The notes: a model not told the origin generated them from the sequence alone. A stretch of 33,608 bases of DNA from Prevotella sp. (GCA_016283605.1 JAEENF010000131.1:1-33608), one strand, 5' to 3'; counted from the first letter of the stretch, positions 1-10,883 are shown. Translations and numbers: made by a program.

Positions 1-952
1 CCGCCTGAGTGGATCTTACACTGTCGCTGACCGCTGCATCCGGATTGTTTGTACAGCTGAAGAAGGCACCCCCGATAATGGCCAGTCGGGTGTTGGTATA
101 GGCCATTGAGTCACTGCCAGCAACATTGTTGGGATAATTGAAGTAGGGTGCATACTTTGCCGTCAGCTCACTCCATACGTCATTGGTGGGAACTACAAAC
201 CAATACGTGCTGTCCTCAGAACTGATCTCACCATATTTTTGCATCAGGTCGTTGCGCAAGTAGGTGACAGAATCGAGATAGTGAGTCACACCGTCGATGA
301 TTTCGCCAGGCACACTCTCAGCCTCTTGGAACTCGTAGGTGTTGTGGCTCGCCAAGAACTGGTAGACGCTGTCCAGACCCTCAGTCATATCAAGTGCCTC
401 GAACACATTGGGAACGTAGTCGAGTTTGGAACTGATGGTAAACAACTGACCGTTGCGGCAACCTATGTTCTTCGACGTCAGCGACAGTCCGGAAATCTCT
501 GTGGCGCTAATGTGTGCATACTTGCTGTTCATCAGTGTAAGCGTCTCGTCGGTGATCGAAGAAACAGGATGCCTGTATAGGGCTATATGGTTTTTTAAGA
601 AACGACGTATCACTGTATTCTCGTCGTTACGTACCCCACGTGCAGCCTGCTCGTTATAGCTGGTAATGAGGGCTTCAGCCTCCTGGCTGGTAAACGATGC
701 ATTGGAAGGTGCGAAAACGGTATAGGTTTGGTCGCTGCTCAGGATATGGTCGTAGCCGGCAGATTGTGCCACACGTGCGAAATTCGACAGGTCGCTGTTG
801 GCTGTGATGGCCTCCCACAGCGAGATTCCACCATCGGTAGCCCCCTCGTAGTGCTCATTCCATGTATCATTACAGGAAGCGAAGCCAATACCCAGTAAAC
901 AATAACTGATTAATGCTATCGTTTTGTATATCTTATTTATCTTGGTCTTCAT
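1..952 (-). CDS. Fasciclin (FAS1) domain lipoprotein, C-terminus cut by window edge
   Basis: Reverse strand reads MKTKINKIYKTIALISYCLLGIGFASCNDTWNEHYEGATDGGISLWEAITANSDLSNFARVAQSAGYDHILSSDQTYTVFAPSNASF...; lipobox Cys and FAS1-type 'YTVFAPSNASF'; frame open to position 2. Absent from the ORF track because no stop lies in the window. Confidence 0.82.
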   Translation of the reverse strand, partial: MKTKINKIYKTIALISYCLLGIGFASCNDTWNEHYEGATDGGISLWEAITANSDLSNFARVAQSAGYDHILSSDQTYTVFAPSNASFTSQEAEALITSYNEQAARGVRNDENTVIRRFLKNHIALYRHPVSSITDETLTLMNSKYAHISATEISGLSLTSKNIGCRNGQLFTISSKLDYVPNVFEALDMTEGLDSVYQFLASHNTYEFQEAESVPGEIIDGVTHYLDSVTYLRNDLMQKYGEISSEDSTYWFVVPTNDVWSELTAKYAPYFNYPNNVAGSDSMAYTNTRLAIIGGAFFSCTNNPDAAVSDSVRSTQA

Positions 953-993
953 AATCTTCAATTTTCAATGTTTAATTGTCAATTATCTATGCT

Positions 994-3066
994 TTACAGC
1001 ATCGGTTCCATGCTTCCCTCATCGGTAATGCCATATACGCTGCGGGGTACCAACTCGAGGTAGTCGAGCATGAACTCATTGTCGTTTCCCTGCTTGGCTG
1101 ATACGCAACGGATGCGAAGGTAGTGATCCTCGCTGGCATTAATGTTGGTTGTACAAAGTACCATGCGGTATGTGTTAGCCTGTTTGCCGAAATAGATGTG
1201 GTCGTTGCCGCCACCATAAGGCAGATGATAACCACCTGTGGCACCACGGTAATAACCTTTATTCTTAAGCTCTTTCTGGTCGGTAGACAGTTCCAACTGA
1301 GTCATCGAGTTGTAGTCAGCCTTCCAGTTAGAACCCAGGATGGAAGCGTCGTTCAGGTTCTTGGTCATGTCTAGAGGGATACCCTGTGGCTTACCGTCGA
1401 AGTAGATCTGTGCCACACCACGTGTAGGTTCAGCGGCAAAGCCCAAACGAATCTGCCACTGTCCGTCGAAGGGTACGGGAGGTAGCTTAAAGGTGAAGTC
1501 GAAGTCCTTGAAGAGGTTCATTTCGTCGCCTTCGTAGCTGTCATAGAAATCGCGTGGATAACGGTAGATAAACAGACAACCGTCATTCATCGTGACACCA
1601 TCGAGGTAGCCATTGGGGAAGTAGTAATTACGCCCATACTTGTCTGTTTCGTCATATGCGGGCGGATTATAAATCTTTAGTCCACCATTCCTGTAATTAA
1701 GACGAACGTCATTGGTCATCAATTCAGGGAATACCGTCGAGAAGTCCATACGGATGAGGGCATTGAACACCTCGTTGCGCGTTTGGTCGTCAAAGGCCAG
1801 GATGTCGTCCACATAGAAGTAACGGCCATTTAGTGCATCGTTTTTGTATTCTGTCTCCACCGTGGGGTAGATATAGGCACCGGTAATCTTGAATTCGTCG
1901 TCCCAGCGGCGGTTGGCGTAGCGCTGTCCGATGATGCTCGGTCCTGCCCACTTACGGACAGTGAGACGCTCGAATTTCATCATAGAATGAGGGAGCATGG
2001 TCTCGTACCAATCCACGGGATTCATCTCACGCGTCTCTATACCAATGTCGTTGTAGGGTGTCAGATAGTTCCAGCCCTTCACGTCACGTGTCAGTATGTG
2101 GTAGGCCAGGAAGCGGTGCAGCGGATTCTTCTCGTTGGTGATGTGTGCGAAGTCATGATAGTCCTTGTCCTTATCCTCAGGATATTGCACGTCGTATATT
2201 TCACAAGCCTTTTGGTAAAGCTGTTCCAAGGTTGTAATGCTATATTTCTCGCGTAACACCGAGTCGGTGGGTGCGAAGATGGTGAAACCTATGCGCTTCT
2301 CGTCGGGCACGGTAGCCGTCTCTTTATTTACATGCGACTGATAGCGTATGCGGGGGTAGTTGGCTTTCACCATCTCCCACTCCTCGTCACGGTACTGATA
2401 AAGAACATTGGCAAAACCTGCCGCGCGCAGTGCCGAAGCGAAGAGACTTATATTGGGATTCAACTCCAACATATCGAGAATCATGCGGTTCGAACTCTCC
2501 AGCACTTCGGTGACGGGCTGTACGAAGCCATTCTCCACAGAGTCGTCACGCAACTCAAATATAATGTGTGACGTGCCATTGAGGAACACTACCGAATTAC
2601 CGTCTTCGTCGTTGCCGTGACTCACCTCAATATAGCGTCGGTTCATGTTTGATGTGGGCAATACACCGTCGTTCATGTCTGCCGTGGTCAGCATATCTTT
2701 TACCAAGTGGGTGCGTACCAGCGTGTCGCAGTCTTCAAACGATAGCTGGTCGAAGCTTGTCAGTCCTTTCTTGGTAAGGTAGTTCTGCATGGCTTTGTTC
2801 GTAGGGGCAAAGCAGGTGTACTCACCGTAGGTGGAGAGCAGTTTCATCATGCCAGTACGCTGTACCAGGGCAGTAAACTCGCTATACTCACTGTGGCTAG
2901 TAAGATACTCGCTCATCATCTGACCCTTGAAGGTATAGTAGTTGGAACTATCCGGTTCGTCGGAGCAGGATGTAAGGAGTAAGGGAGAGAAGGAGAGAAG
3001 GAGTAAGTAGATTACTCCTGCCATGAACAACTTCACCCATTTTTTATTGTTTATCTTAGTAATCAT
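994..3066 (-). CDS. FAS1 domain outer-surface lipoprotein (690 aa)
   Basis: Signal peptide ending LLLTSC-SDEPD (lipobox plus acidic residues after Cys); FAS1 motifs 'YTCFAPTNKAMQNYL' and 'FTIFAPTDSVLREKY'. Confidence 0.82.
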   Translation of the reverse strand: MITKINNKKWVKLFMAGVIYLLLLSFSPLLLTSCSDEPDSSNYYTFKGQMMSEYLTSHSEYSEFTALVQRTGMMKLLSTYGEYTCFAPTNKAMQNYLTKKGLTSFDQLSFEDCDTLVRTHLVKDMLTTADMNDGVLPTSNMNRRYIEVSHGNDEDGNSVVFLNGTSHIIFELRDDSVENGFVQPVTEVLESSNRMILDMLELNPNISLFASALRAAGFANVLYQYRDEEWEMVKANYPRIRYQSHVNKETATVPDEKRIGFTIFAPTDSVLREKYSITTLEQLYQKACEIYDVQYPEDKDKDYHDFAHITNEKNPLHRFLAYHILTRDVKGWNYLTPYNDIGIETREMNPVDWYETMLPHSMMKFERLTVRKWAGPSIIGQRYANRRWDDEFKITGAYIYPTVETEYKNDALNGRYFYVDDILAFDDQTRNEVFNALIRMDFSTVFPELMTNDVRLNYRNGGLKIYNPPAYDETDKYGRNYYFPNGYLDGVTMNDGCLFIYRYPRDFYDSYEGDEMNLFKDFDFTFKLPPVPFDGQWQIRLGFAAEPTRGVAQIYFDGKPQGIPLDMTKNLNDASILGSNWKADYNSMTQLELSTDQKELKNKGYYRGATGGYHLPYGGGNDHIYFGKQANTYRMVLCTTNINASEDHYLRIRCVSAKQGNDNEFMLDYLELVPRSVYGITDEGSMEPML

Positions 3067-3089
3067 AATTATTCATCATTAATTATTAA

Positions 3090-4817
3090 TTATTCACTCT
3101 TCACTATGCTGCTGTTCTCACCGCTGCCAAAGGCAGGGTTCTGCTTCAGATTCTTGTTCACTTTCAGTTCGTCAGTGTGGTAGGGCCAGAAGATTGCGTC
3201 CAGGCGGGAGAGTTTGCTCGATATGGCCGTACCACCGTCGCTACCTTTACGGGCTGCCTGACCAACAAGGAAGGACGTATTTCCGTCACGCATCGAGCGA
3301 CGTACCAGGTCGTACCAGCGCTTGCCTTCGAACATCAGTTCGCGTTGACGTTCTTCGAGCACGAGGGTGCGCATGAGCGACTTCGACGAGTACTTGTCCC
3401 AGTCCAACTCCTTATCACCGGCTTCCTTACTACAGTTGCTGCGTTTATTGATGGCATTGATTATGGCAAAGGCCTGTTTCAGCAGTTTTTCGGCATCGGC
3501 CTTATCAGCATCGTTGTCACCTTCGGGAGCCAGTTCTACCAATGCCTCGGCTTTCATCAGCATAATGTCACTGAGGCGATAAACAATCCAGTTTGAATGG
3601 TTCTTTTTCTCAGTGTATAGCTTACCGTATTCAGCTTTTATATCAGCCTTTGTCATGTCTACTGCTGTCGAATTTGTCGTATACTTATTGATGCCGTAGG
3701 TGTTCGACTGTCCACTGATCGGTTGCATGTTCTCATAAAAACGGGTATCATACTTTGACAGAAATACCGTGAACGACTCGTCGCTGATATCCGTTCCGAT
3801 GAAGTCTGCAGGACGTGCCAGACCGGGGAATGTCGTGGCATTGCCGTAGAGCGAACTTACTGCATCGTTTGCCAACATTTCATCGTCGTTCATGAAAATA
3901 AGTTCGAAAATGCTCTCTGAACTGTTGCCTTGGCCGAAGATCTGATCGAAGGCATAACCGTACATACTTCCTGTTGCATCGTTGTCATTGATGAGCGGAT
4001 AGCCGTCAATGAGATCATTCGCGTTTGCCGTCACCGCATTCTTCTGGTTCTTCTTCGACTCATACTCTTCCAACTTGGCATTGATAATCTGGTCGGCATA
4101 GTTAATGGCAGCCTGGTAGTCTCCGTTCCACAGATGGAGGTCACAAAGCATGGCATGAATGGCATCCTGCGTGATACGTCCCCGCTGGTAATATGTCTGT
4201 GTCAAGGGATATCGTTTTACAGCCATCGACTGTACCTTCTCCAGATCCTCAATGAGTGCTTCCAAAACGTCCTTAAACGGTGTTGCCGGCAATTCTATCG
4301 TCTGATTGTCGTCCAGGAAGGGCTCTGTGGTGTAGGGTACGTCGCGGAACGTGCGTATCAGGTAGAAATACATCAAGTCGCGCAATGCCGACACCTCGGC
4401 AATGGTGGTGTTTAGCTTGCTCTGCGTATAGGCAGGGTCCTTCTCGGCCACTTGTGGTGCATATTTCTGCACAATATTACAGCGGTTGATCACATTATAG
4501 AAGTCACCCCACTTGGCATAGGTGTTGCTGGCGTTGATGTTCTCCTTGAAAATATTGGCTATCTGAATGTTGTTCTCGTAGTTCTTACCACCGGTGATGT
4601 TGTCGGAACGGAACTCTCCCCACACCATCATTCGTTCGATAACAGCACTCGACTGCATCGAGGAATAGCACCCTGCTACGATACCTTCTACATCAGCCTC
4701 CTGATCCCAGTACTTGTCGAGTACAATAATTTCCTTCGGCTCTATTTCAAGGAAGTCGGAGCAGGAAGAGAATACAGGTAAAAGGGTAAAAAGGTAAATA
4801 AAAAATCTATTTCTCAT
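3090..4817 (-). CDS. susD: SusD/RagB-family nutrient-binding lipoprotein
   Basis: MRNRFFIYLFTLLPVFSSCSDFLEIEPKEIIVLDKYW..., 'AEVSALRDLMYFYLIRTFRDVPYTTEPF', C-terminal 'LVLEERQRELMFEGKRWYDLVR'; immediately downstream of SusC. Confidence 0.95.
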   Translation of the reverse strand: MRNRFFIYLFTLLPVFSSCSDFLEIEPKEIIVLDKYWDQEADVEGIVAGCYSSMQSSAVIERMMVWGEFRSDNITGGKNYENNIQIANIFKENINASNTYAKWGDFYNVINRCNIVQKYAPQVAEKDPAYTQSKLNTTIAEVSALRDLMYFYLIRTFRDVPYTTEPFLDDNQTIELPATPFKDVLEALIEDLEKVQSMAVKRYPLTQTYYQRGRITQDAIHAMLCDLHLWNGDYQAAINYADQIINAKLEEYESKKNQKNAVTANANDLIDGYPLINDNDATGSMYGYAFDQIFGQGNSSESIFELIFMNDDEMLANDAVSSLYGNATTFPGLARPADFIGTDISDESFTVFLSKYDTRFYENMQPISGQSNTYGINKYTTNSTAVDMTKADIKAEYGKLYTEKKNHSNWIVYRLSDIMLMKAEALVELAPEGDNDADKADAEKLLKQAFAIINAINKRSNCSKEAGDKELDWDKYSSKSLMRTLVLEERQRELMFEGKRWYDLVRRSMRDGNTSFLVGQAARKGSDGGTAISSKLSRLDAIFWPYHTDELKVNKNLKQNPAFGSGENSSIVKSE

Positions 4818-4851
4818 AATTATAGTCTTTTACTTTTCTACTTTTTTTCTG

Positions 4852-7800
4852 TTAGAAGTCAACGGTAATACCCAGTGTATACGACTTGGAACGGGGTGTC
4901 TGGCCGACATCGGCAGCAGCACCATAGCCGCCATATGCAACTTCAGGGTCTACCCCCTTGTACTTAGTAAGTACGAACAGGTTGTTAGCACTGGCATACA
5001 GGCTTAGTCGCTTTATTCCCAGCAGTCGCTTAATCGCCTTCGGGTCAAATGAGTACGACAACTGCAGATAGTTCAGTCTGAGGAATGAACCATCCTCAAC
5101 GAAACGGTCACTGACCAGTGTATTGTAGTTCGTTGAAGCACCGTACATAGCTCTGGGGATTTCGGTCTGGTTACCCTCTTTACGCCAGCGCCAGTTTACG
5201 GCCTTGCTCTGATTGTTGTTCGTTATCATGGCCTCGTTGTCCAAGCGGGCCAGGTTCAGGATCTTGTTGCCTATGCGGTAGTTAAACTGCGTGTTCAACT
5301 TCCAGCGGTTGTAGTTCAGCGTAAATCCGAAACCTCCGGTAAGCTTTGGCAGCGACGATCCAAGATAGACAATGTCGAGGGCATTGATCTGTCCGTCGTA
5401 ATTCACATCGTCGTAGATGGCGTCGCCGCCCTGGAATTCATAGTTCCTTCCCGTACCATCGTGCGTGTAGTTATACACCATGCGGACTGGCTTGTTCTCG
5501 TCGTCGACCACAATCTCGCCCTCGGGGCTCAGCACGTAGGGTGCGGTATGTCCGTCGGCCACAAACTGCAGACGCTCCTCGTTGGTCATATCGACGAAGG
5601 TTTCGTACTGGTACTCGTAAACGCCCTTGAAGCGGAATCCGTAGATGGCACCGAAGGGGTTGTAGAGTTGTACGCGCTGCAACACCTCGCGGTTGTCGTA
5701 ATGGAACTCACTGTTAAGCGACGACAGCACTGTTTCGTCCATCGAGAGTATCTCGTTGGAATTGTTGCCGAGCGTGAAGTTGAGGTCGGCCGTAAACTTA
5801 CCGGCCCTAATCAGCTGGTTGGTGTTGAGGTTGAGCTCCCAGCCTATGTTGCGCATGGAGCCTACATTACGGAATGACAAGGTATAGAATCCTGTGCTGG
5901 AGGGGATGCTGACATTCTCCATGAGCATGTCGCGACGTGTGGAGTGGTACCACTCGCCCTGTAGGGTGATGCGGTCGTCGAACAGGCCCAGGTCGAAACC
6001 AAGATCCCATGTGGTGGTGGTTTCCCAACGCAGGTCGGTCAGACGGATGTTTTCGGGTTTCATGGCGCCCATGTTGATATACTTGTTGTCACGGCTGTAG
6101 ATACTCTCATACAGATAGTCACGGCTGGGCTGGTTACCCACACGGCCCCACGAGGGTCGTATCGACAGCATCGACAGCCAGGGCTTCTGCTTTTCGTAGG
6201 TGCCTGCCAACCGTTGGAACCAGGGTTCGTCGACAATGTTCCAGCGCAGTGATACGGCAGGGAAGTAACCCCACCGGCGGTCGGGGCCGAATTTCGTGGT
6301 ACCGTCGGCACGGAGTGAGAAGTCGAACATGTAACGGCCCTTGTAGGCGTAGTGGGTCGAGAAGGTGTAGTACATCGAGCGCCACTCGCTATAGTTGGAG
6401 CCCATGCCCGTAACGCGCCCACCACCGATGGGCGTGGTGATGCCGCCCGAAGCCAGTTTCTCGGCATTGGTAGACTGACCGTTGGACGATCCGCTGGTGA
6501 GCTCGAAACGGGCCATGGCCATGAGGGAGTGGTCGCGGTTGCGGAAGTGGGGTATGTAGGTCAGCGTCTGCTTCGTGTTGAATGCCACACTCTTGGTGCT
6601 GGCAGTATAGGATTTGTTGACGCCGTTGTTCCACGACACGGTGACAAGCTCTTGGGGATAGAACTGGTCGACGTATTCGTTGAAGATGTTCATATACACG
6701 CGACTCTGCCAGTTCAACTGGTGGTGCTCTTCGTCCATACCCAGCAGACGATAGTTCAACTCCAGTTCTGGTGTGATATCGTACGTGCGGTCGTCGTATT
6801 TTGCCAGTCTGGCTACGGCCACGGGATTGGGGTACGACTTCTGGTTGCCGTCGAACACTGAGTTGGCCGATTGCAGCATAGTGTAGTAGTGGCCGGTATT
6901 CTGACCTTGCAGGGCGTTTCCTACGGGATATTGCTCATAGATACTCATGTTTGGCATCTTCTTATAGGCAATGGTCAGCAGGTCCTGATCGTCAGGCCGG
7001 TAGTTTTTCTTGTTGTCGGTATAGGTCAGCGCAAAGTTGGTGGAGATCTTGATACGCTCACTGACATAGTAGTCGAGCGCCACACGGGTAGAGAAGCGGT
7101 TGAGCCGCTGTTCGATGATGGAGCCAGTCTCATGATCGTATCCGCCCGAGATGCGGAAGGTGGCCTTCTCACCGCCACCGGTGACCGACAGGTAGTGGTT
7201 CTGGCGCAGGCCGAACTGCGTGATGGCGTCCACCCAGTCGGTATTGTTGTTATACTGTTCGAATTCCGAGAATGTCGGGTCGTAGTTCAACTCGCGAATA
7301 TTCGAGGCTGCATCGTTCTGCTGGGGATTGAAGTAGCTCTCCTTCAGCAGCATGGTGTAGTCGTCGCCGCTCAGCATCTCGTAGCCCTTGGGCTGGTAGG
7401 TTCCAGTCAGTCGTAGCGAGTAAGTCACCTTGGGGGCTCCGCGCGAACCACGCTTGGTGGTAATCTCAATCACGCCGTTGGCACCCTGCGAACCGTAGAT
7501 AGCCGTTGCGGCGGCATCTTTTAGCACGGTGATGCTGGCAATATCCTCGGGATTCACGTTCAACAACTGTGCAAACTGCTCGTCGTTGGCGTTGGATGCG
7601 TCAAAGTTGGCCATGTCTACGTTCCATGTGTTGCCGTTGACCACGATAAGGGGGTTCGAACTCGACAGTGTGGAGATGGACGATGCACCGCGCAGGCGCA
7701 TGGTGGTTCCTGCTCCCAGATTACCCGAGTTGGTCACGATGTCTAGTCCGGCTATACGTCCTTGTAGGGCTTCGTCGACGGTGGTCATTCCCAATCCCTC

Positions 7801-8235
7801 AAAGGCCTTCATGTCGATGGTCTGTGTGGCATACGATATCTCTCGCTCAGGAATGGCCAGACCACCGCTGTTCAGGCGTTTCTTCGACTTCACCGTCACT
7901 TCCTGCAGGGTGGTTGCCGACTGCATGGTGACCTTATAGCTGTTGCGGTCGATGGCCATTGTCAGCGTCTTGTAGCCTACATAGCTGAACCTCAGTTTGT
8001 CCTTGGGATTACGTATTTTCAGGGTGAAGTTACCGTTAAGATCGGTGGTGGTAGCCTCGATAATACGTTCGTTGCCGTCAATCTCGCATACCGATGCGCC
8101 CATCAGCTCGCCCATATCGTCGCGCACCGAGCCGTGCACGTTGGTAATCTGTGCATTGACGTTGAGGCTGAATAGCAGCGAACAGATAATAAAAATTAAA
8201 TATGTCAGTTTCTTCATATTGCAATCCTTTCTCAC
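4852..8235 (-). CDS. susC: SusC/RagA-family TonB-dependent transporter (start may be the internal Met at 8217)
   Basis: N-terminal carboxypeptidase-regulatory-like domain (VHGSVRDDMGELMGASV...), plug 'VDEALQGRIAGLDIVTNSGNLGAGTTMRLRGASSIS...PLIVVNGN', 'VLKDAAATAIYGSQGANGVIEITTKRG', terminal beta strand ending TLGITVDF. Confidence 0.96.
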   Translation of the reverse strand: MRKDCNMKKLTYLIFIICSLLFSLNVNAQITNVHGSVRDDMGELMGASVCEIDGNERIIEATTTDLNGNFTLKIRNPKDKLRFSYVGYKTLTMAIDRNSYKVTMQSATTLQEVTVKSKKRLNSGGLAIPEREISYATQTIDMKAFEGLGMTTVDEALQGRIAGLDIVTNSGNLGAGTTMRLRGASSISTLSSSNPLIVVNGNTWNVDMANFDASNANDEQFAQLLNVNPEDIASITVLKDAAATAIYGSQGANGVIEITTKRGSRGAPKVTYSLRLTGTYQPKGYEMLSGDDYTMLLKESYFNPQQNDAASNIRELNYDPTFSEFEQYNNNTDWVDAITQFGLRQNHYLSVTGGGEKATFRISGGYDHETGSIIEQRLNRFSTRVALDYYVSERIKISTNFALTYTDNKKNYRPDDQDLLTIAYKKMPNMSIYEQYPVGNALQGQNTGHYYTMLQSANSVFDGNQKSYPNPVAVARLAKYDDRTYDITPELELNYRLLGMDEEHHQLNWQSRVYMNIFNEYVDQFYPQELVTVSWNNGVNKSYTASTKSVAFNTKQTLTYIPHFRNRDHSLMAMARFELTSGSSNGQSTNAEKLASGGITTPIGGGRVTGMGSNYSEWRSMYYTFSTHYAYKGRYMFDFSLRADGTTKFGPDRRWGYFPAVSLRWNIVDEPWFQRLAGTYEKQKPWLSMLSIRPSWGRVGNQPSRDYLYESIYSRDNKYINMGAMKPENIRLTDLRWETTTTWDLGFDLGLFDDRITLQGEWYHSTRRDMLMENVSIPSSTGFYTLSFRNVGSMRNIGWELNLNTNQLIRAGKFTADLNFTLGNNSNEILSMDETVLSSLNSEFHYDNREVLQRVQLYNPFGAIYGFRFKGVYEYQYETFVDMTNEERLQFVADGHTAPYVLSPEGEIVVDDENKPVRMVYNYTHDGTGRNYEFQGGDAIYDDVNYDGQINALDIVYLGSSLPKLTGGFGFTLNYNRWKLNTQFNYRIGNKILNLARLDNEAMITNNNQSKAVNWRWRKEGNQTEIPRAMYGASTNYNTLVSDRFVEDGSFLRLNYLQLSYSFDPKAIKRLLGIKRLSLYASANNLFVLTKYKGVDPEVAYGGYGAAADVGQTPRSKSYTLGITVDF

Positions 8236-8248
8236 TCTTAACTATTCA

Positions 8249-10870
8249 CTATTCACTTTCCAGCAACGCTGTCACTTCCTGCTTCCAGTTGGTCTGCTGA
8301 CTGGCATCGTAGATCAGCGGACCGTCGATGCAGTGTACCACCACGTCGCTGGCGTTGTAGATCATCTCGCCATGGTTGGTGTTGTTGCGTGGCACATTGA
8401 GCCAGTATTCGCGTCCCATCAGATTGTATGTATCCTTGCTGGTGGTTACCACGTGACGTGTGTTACCCGTCTGGTCGGTAATGCTCATGCCGTAGTCGTC
8501 GGCCGTCACACGGACATTGTAGAATCGCTTGTTCTTTGCGTTCAGGGTCGACGTCTCATACTTCGTGCCGTTCACGGGGTTGCCACTCACATAGATGGAG
8601 TTGTCCTGTATGTGGTACTTCACGAAGTTCATGATGCGTTCACTCACAATCTTCCGGGCCTGACGCAACAGGGTGGCGTCCTTCGCTATAGAGCGCCATA
8701 CACCGTTGGTGTCGGATAGTGCCTCGTAGTCTTCCCATGTCGGCAGGTAGTCTTTATCCTGCATGGCCTTGATGTCATTGTCGGAGGGTACATATACCGT
8801 GTAGTTGTAGGCATCGAACAACGAACAGTTATAGTCGGCACATGTGTAGCTGCCCATGCGATTCTTCAGCAGGGTGTTCGCGCCACCGCCCTTGGTCAGC
8901 AGGTCGAAGAATGCCGAGCAGTTCTCGCGGCCGTTCAGCAGAGCGTAGAGCGACCTGCGGCCGCCCATAGGCAGCTGGCTTTCAACCACATAGCTCTTAC
9001 CGTTACCTGTCTCTGTCTGGTCGTAGATGGTTGTCACTTTTATGGGGGTGCCAGTCTCTATCTGCAGTCCGCCCTCAATGGTCATGGTGCCTGCCTGTCC
9101 AGCATTGGCCACGCGCAGTGTGCTGCCGCCCTTGGTGATGTAATACTGGTGTCCGCTCTCTAGGGAGTCTACGATAATCAGGTTGTCCAACAGGTCGCGC
9201 AGACGGTTCTTTACCTGTTCGTCGGTAGCGTCCACCACTTCGCCTTCCATCTTTGTGCCGCTTTCCACATCGTAGTTAAAGCGGTGGGCTCCGACGGTCT
9301 TGCGCACATCGTCCCAGTAGAATTCATAGAGTATCGACGACGGGTTGCCATAGGTACCGGGGTCCACGTAGGTCAGCATGGCGTCGTTGGTGGGTATAAT
9401 AAAACTGTAGTACGAGTCCATTGAGTTCAGGTAGGGTTTGAAATCCAGGTTTGTGATGGCCCAATAGATAATGTTCATCGTGTTCTCATGCACCAATGCG
9501 GGGAACGCCACCGAACTGTACGTTGCCGGAGTGAACACGCGGTTGAGCAGGTATACCACACCGTTACACCCCATGAAGCATGAGTCTACGTCGGCGGTAG
9601 TAATGCCGATGGGCACCTTGTTGGTGTTGTCTACAATATTGCTGAACTTCGACGGGACACTCTCAATAAACGAGCGTACAAAATCAATGTCGAGCATCTC
9701 CACCAGCACCTGCATGGGCACATTCTCCCACGAGCCGTACATGTCCTGCAGACTCTTGCCGTCGTGGTTCCACCAATAGTCCAAGGCTTCGTTCGTGGGT
9801 ACCAGCAGGGCACCGGCGTCGTAGTGTAGATCACGACCGTTGGATGCGTACATATACTGGTTCCATCCTGGGTCGAAGGCCAACTGCGCGTCTACGCTAC
9901 GTCCATCAGGGTCGGTATTCAGCTCACCACCTTCTGAGTCGGGGTAATCCTTGACGTTGCTGTTCGACGAGAAGTACTTCAGTACATACACTTTTTCCTC
10001 GTTGTTGTACAGACGATTGTACTCTTTCGTGGCAGCCTCGTCGTAGAATGGTGCCGCGAAACGGTCTATCAGCGAGGCAAATCGCGACATATTAGGGTGT
10101 GCGTGTACGATTTCCGCCATGTTGTTGGCAGCGGTCGGCAGTCCGTTCACCTTGTGAATATATCCGTTCTTACAGGTAATATCTCGCTCAGTCACCTTGT
10201 GGCCGTTCACCCAGGCGTCACCCGTCGACGTCGACACACCGTTGGTCAGCGTCGTCAGATCCTGGTCGGTAATCTTGTTCGTACGCATGAATACCGGCAG
10301 AAAATGTATCATTGGCTTCGCTGTGTTATCACGCAGCAATACGATGGGTTTGCCAGCCTCACGGTGTCGGGCCCAATAGGGTGTGTTGGGCATCGCCGCA
10401 GGACTGATGGTCGTCACCGAATCGAATACCGACGTTGCGGTTGGCCTACGCATACACTGACCCTTCAAGGGCTTCGGGCCGCTCACACTGCTTAACAGCT
10501 CAATAAGGTAAGCATTGTTCACCATGCTGCTGTTGAAAATCAGTTTCTTCTGAGCCTCTGACAGCGCCTCGTAGTTTCTCACGCCCCACGAATTGGTCTT
10601 AAAGAACGCGTCGTAGATGCTGTCGCTGGCCACAAAGAGCGTCTTCGAACCCGTCTGGCTCAGCACTTCCTTCTGGTTCAAGTCGTTGATGAGGCGCATC
10701 GTGTAGGTGTAGCCTCCCTCTTCGCCCAACCGTTCGTAGATGGAATTGCCTAGCCATGACGGTTGCTCCATCAGCTCGTCTTTCTCGCTACATGCCGTCA
10801 GACCTGCCCCCAGGGCACAGCCTACCAGACAACACGCTGCCAGATTGCTTAGCTTTTTAGTCATTTTCAT
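8249..10870 (-). CDS. Multi-FAS1 domain lipoprotein (873 aa)
   Basis: Lipobox 'LGAGLTACSEKDELME'; several FAS1-like cores: 'KTLFVASDSIYDAFF', 'GALLVPTNEALDYWW', 'YSFIIPTNDAMLTYV', 'YTVYVPSDNDIKAM'. Confidence 0.8.
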   Translation of the reverse strand: MKMTKKLSNLAACCLVGCALGAGLTACSEKDELMEQPSWLGNSIYERLGEEGGYTYTMRLINDLNQKEVLSQTGSKTLFVASDSIYDAFFKTNSWGVRNYEALSEAQKKLIFNSSMVNNAYLIELLSSVSGPKPLKGQCMRRPTATSVFDSVTTISPAAMPNTPYWARHREAGKPIVLLRDNTAKPMIHFLPVFMRTNKITDQDLTTLTNGVSTSTGDAWVNGHKVTERDITCKNGYIHKVNGLPTAANNMAEIVHAHPNMSRFASLIDRFAAPFYDEAATKEYNRLYNNEEKVYVLKYFSSNSNVKDYPDSEGGELNTDPDGRSVDAQLAFDPGWNQYMYASNGRDLHYDAGALLVPTNEALDYWWNHDGKSLQDMYGSWENVPMQVLVEMLDIDFVRSFIESVPSKFSNIVDNTNKVPIGITTADVDSCFMGCNGVVYLLNRVFTPATYSSVAFPALVHENTMNIIYWAITNLDFKPYLNSMDSYYSFIIPTNDAMLTYVDPGTYGNPSSILYEFYWDDVRKTVGAHRFNYDVESGTKMEGEVVDATDEQVKNRLRDLLDNLIIVDSLESGHQYYITKGGSTLRVANAGQAGTMTIEGGLQIETGTPIKVTTIYDQTETGNGKSYVVESQLPMGGRRSLYALLNGRENCSAFFDLLTKGGGANTLLKNRMGSYTCADYNCSLFDAYNYTVYVPSDNDIKAMQDKDYLPTWEDYEALSDTNGVWRSIAKDATLLRQARKIVSERIMNFVKYHIQDNSIYVSGNPVNGTKYETSTLNAKNKRFYNVRVTADDYGMSITDQTGNTRHVVTTSKDTYNLMGREYWLNVPRNNTNHGEMIYNASDVVVHCIDGPLIYDASQQTNWKQEVTALLESE

Positions 10871-10883
10871 GTTTTATTATTTT

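Noticed and set aside
3064-3106. AT-rich repetitive 'attattcatcattaattattaattattcac' between genes
   Set aside because: Short low-complexity intergenic spacer typical of these genomes; no paired structure or conserved box identified.
7997-8719. 240-aa plus-strand ORF
   Set aside because: Antisense across the SusC/FAS1 junction; no domain, low plausibility.
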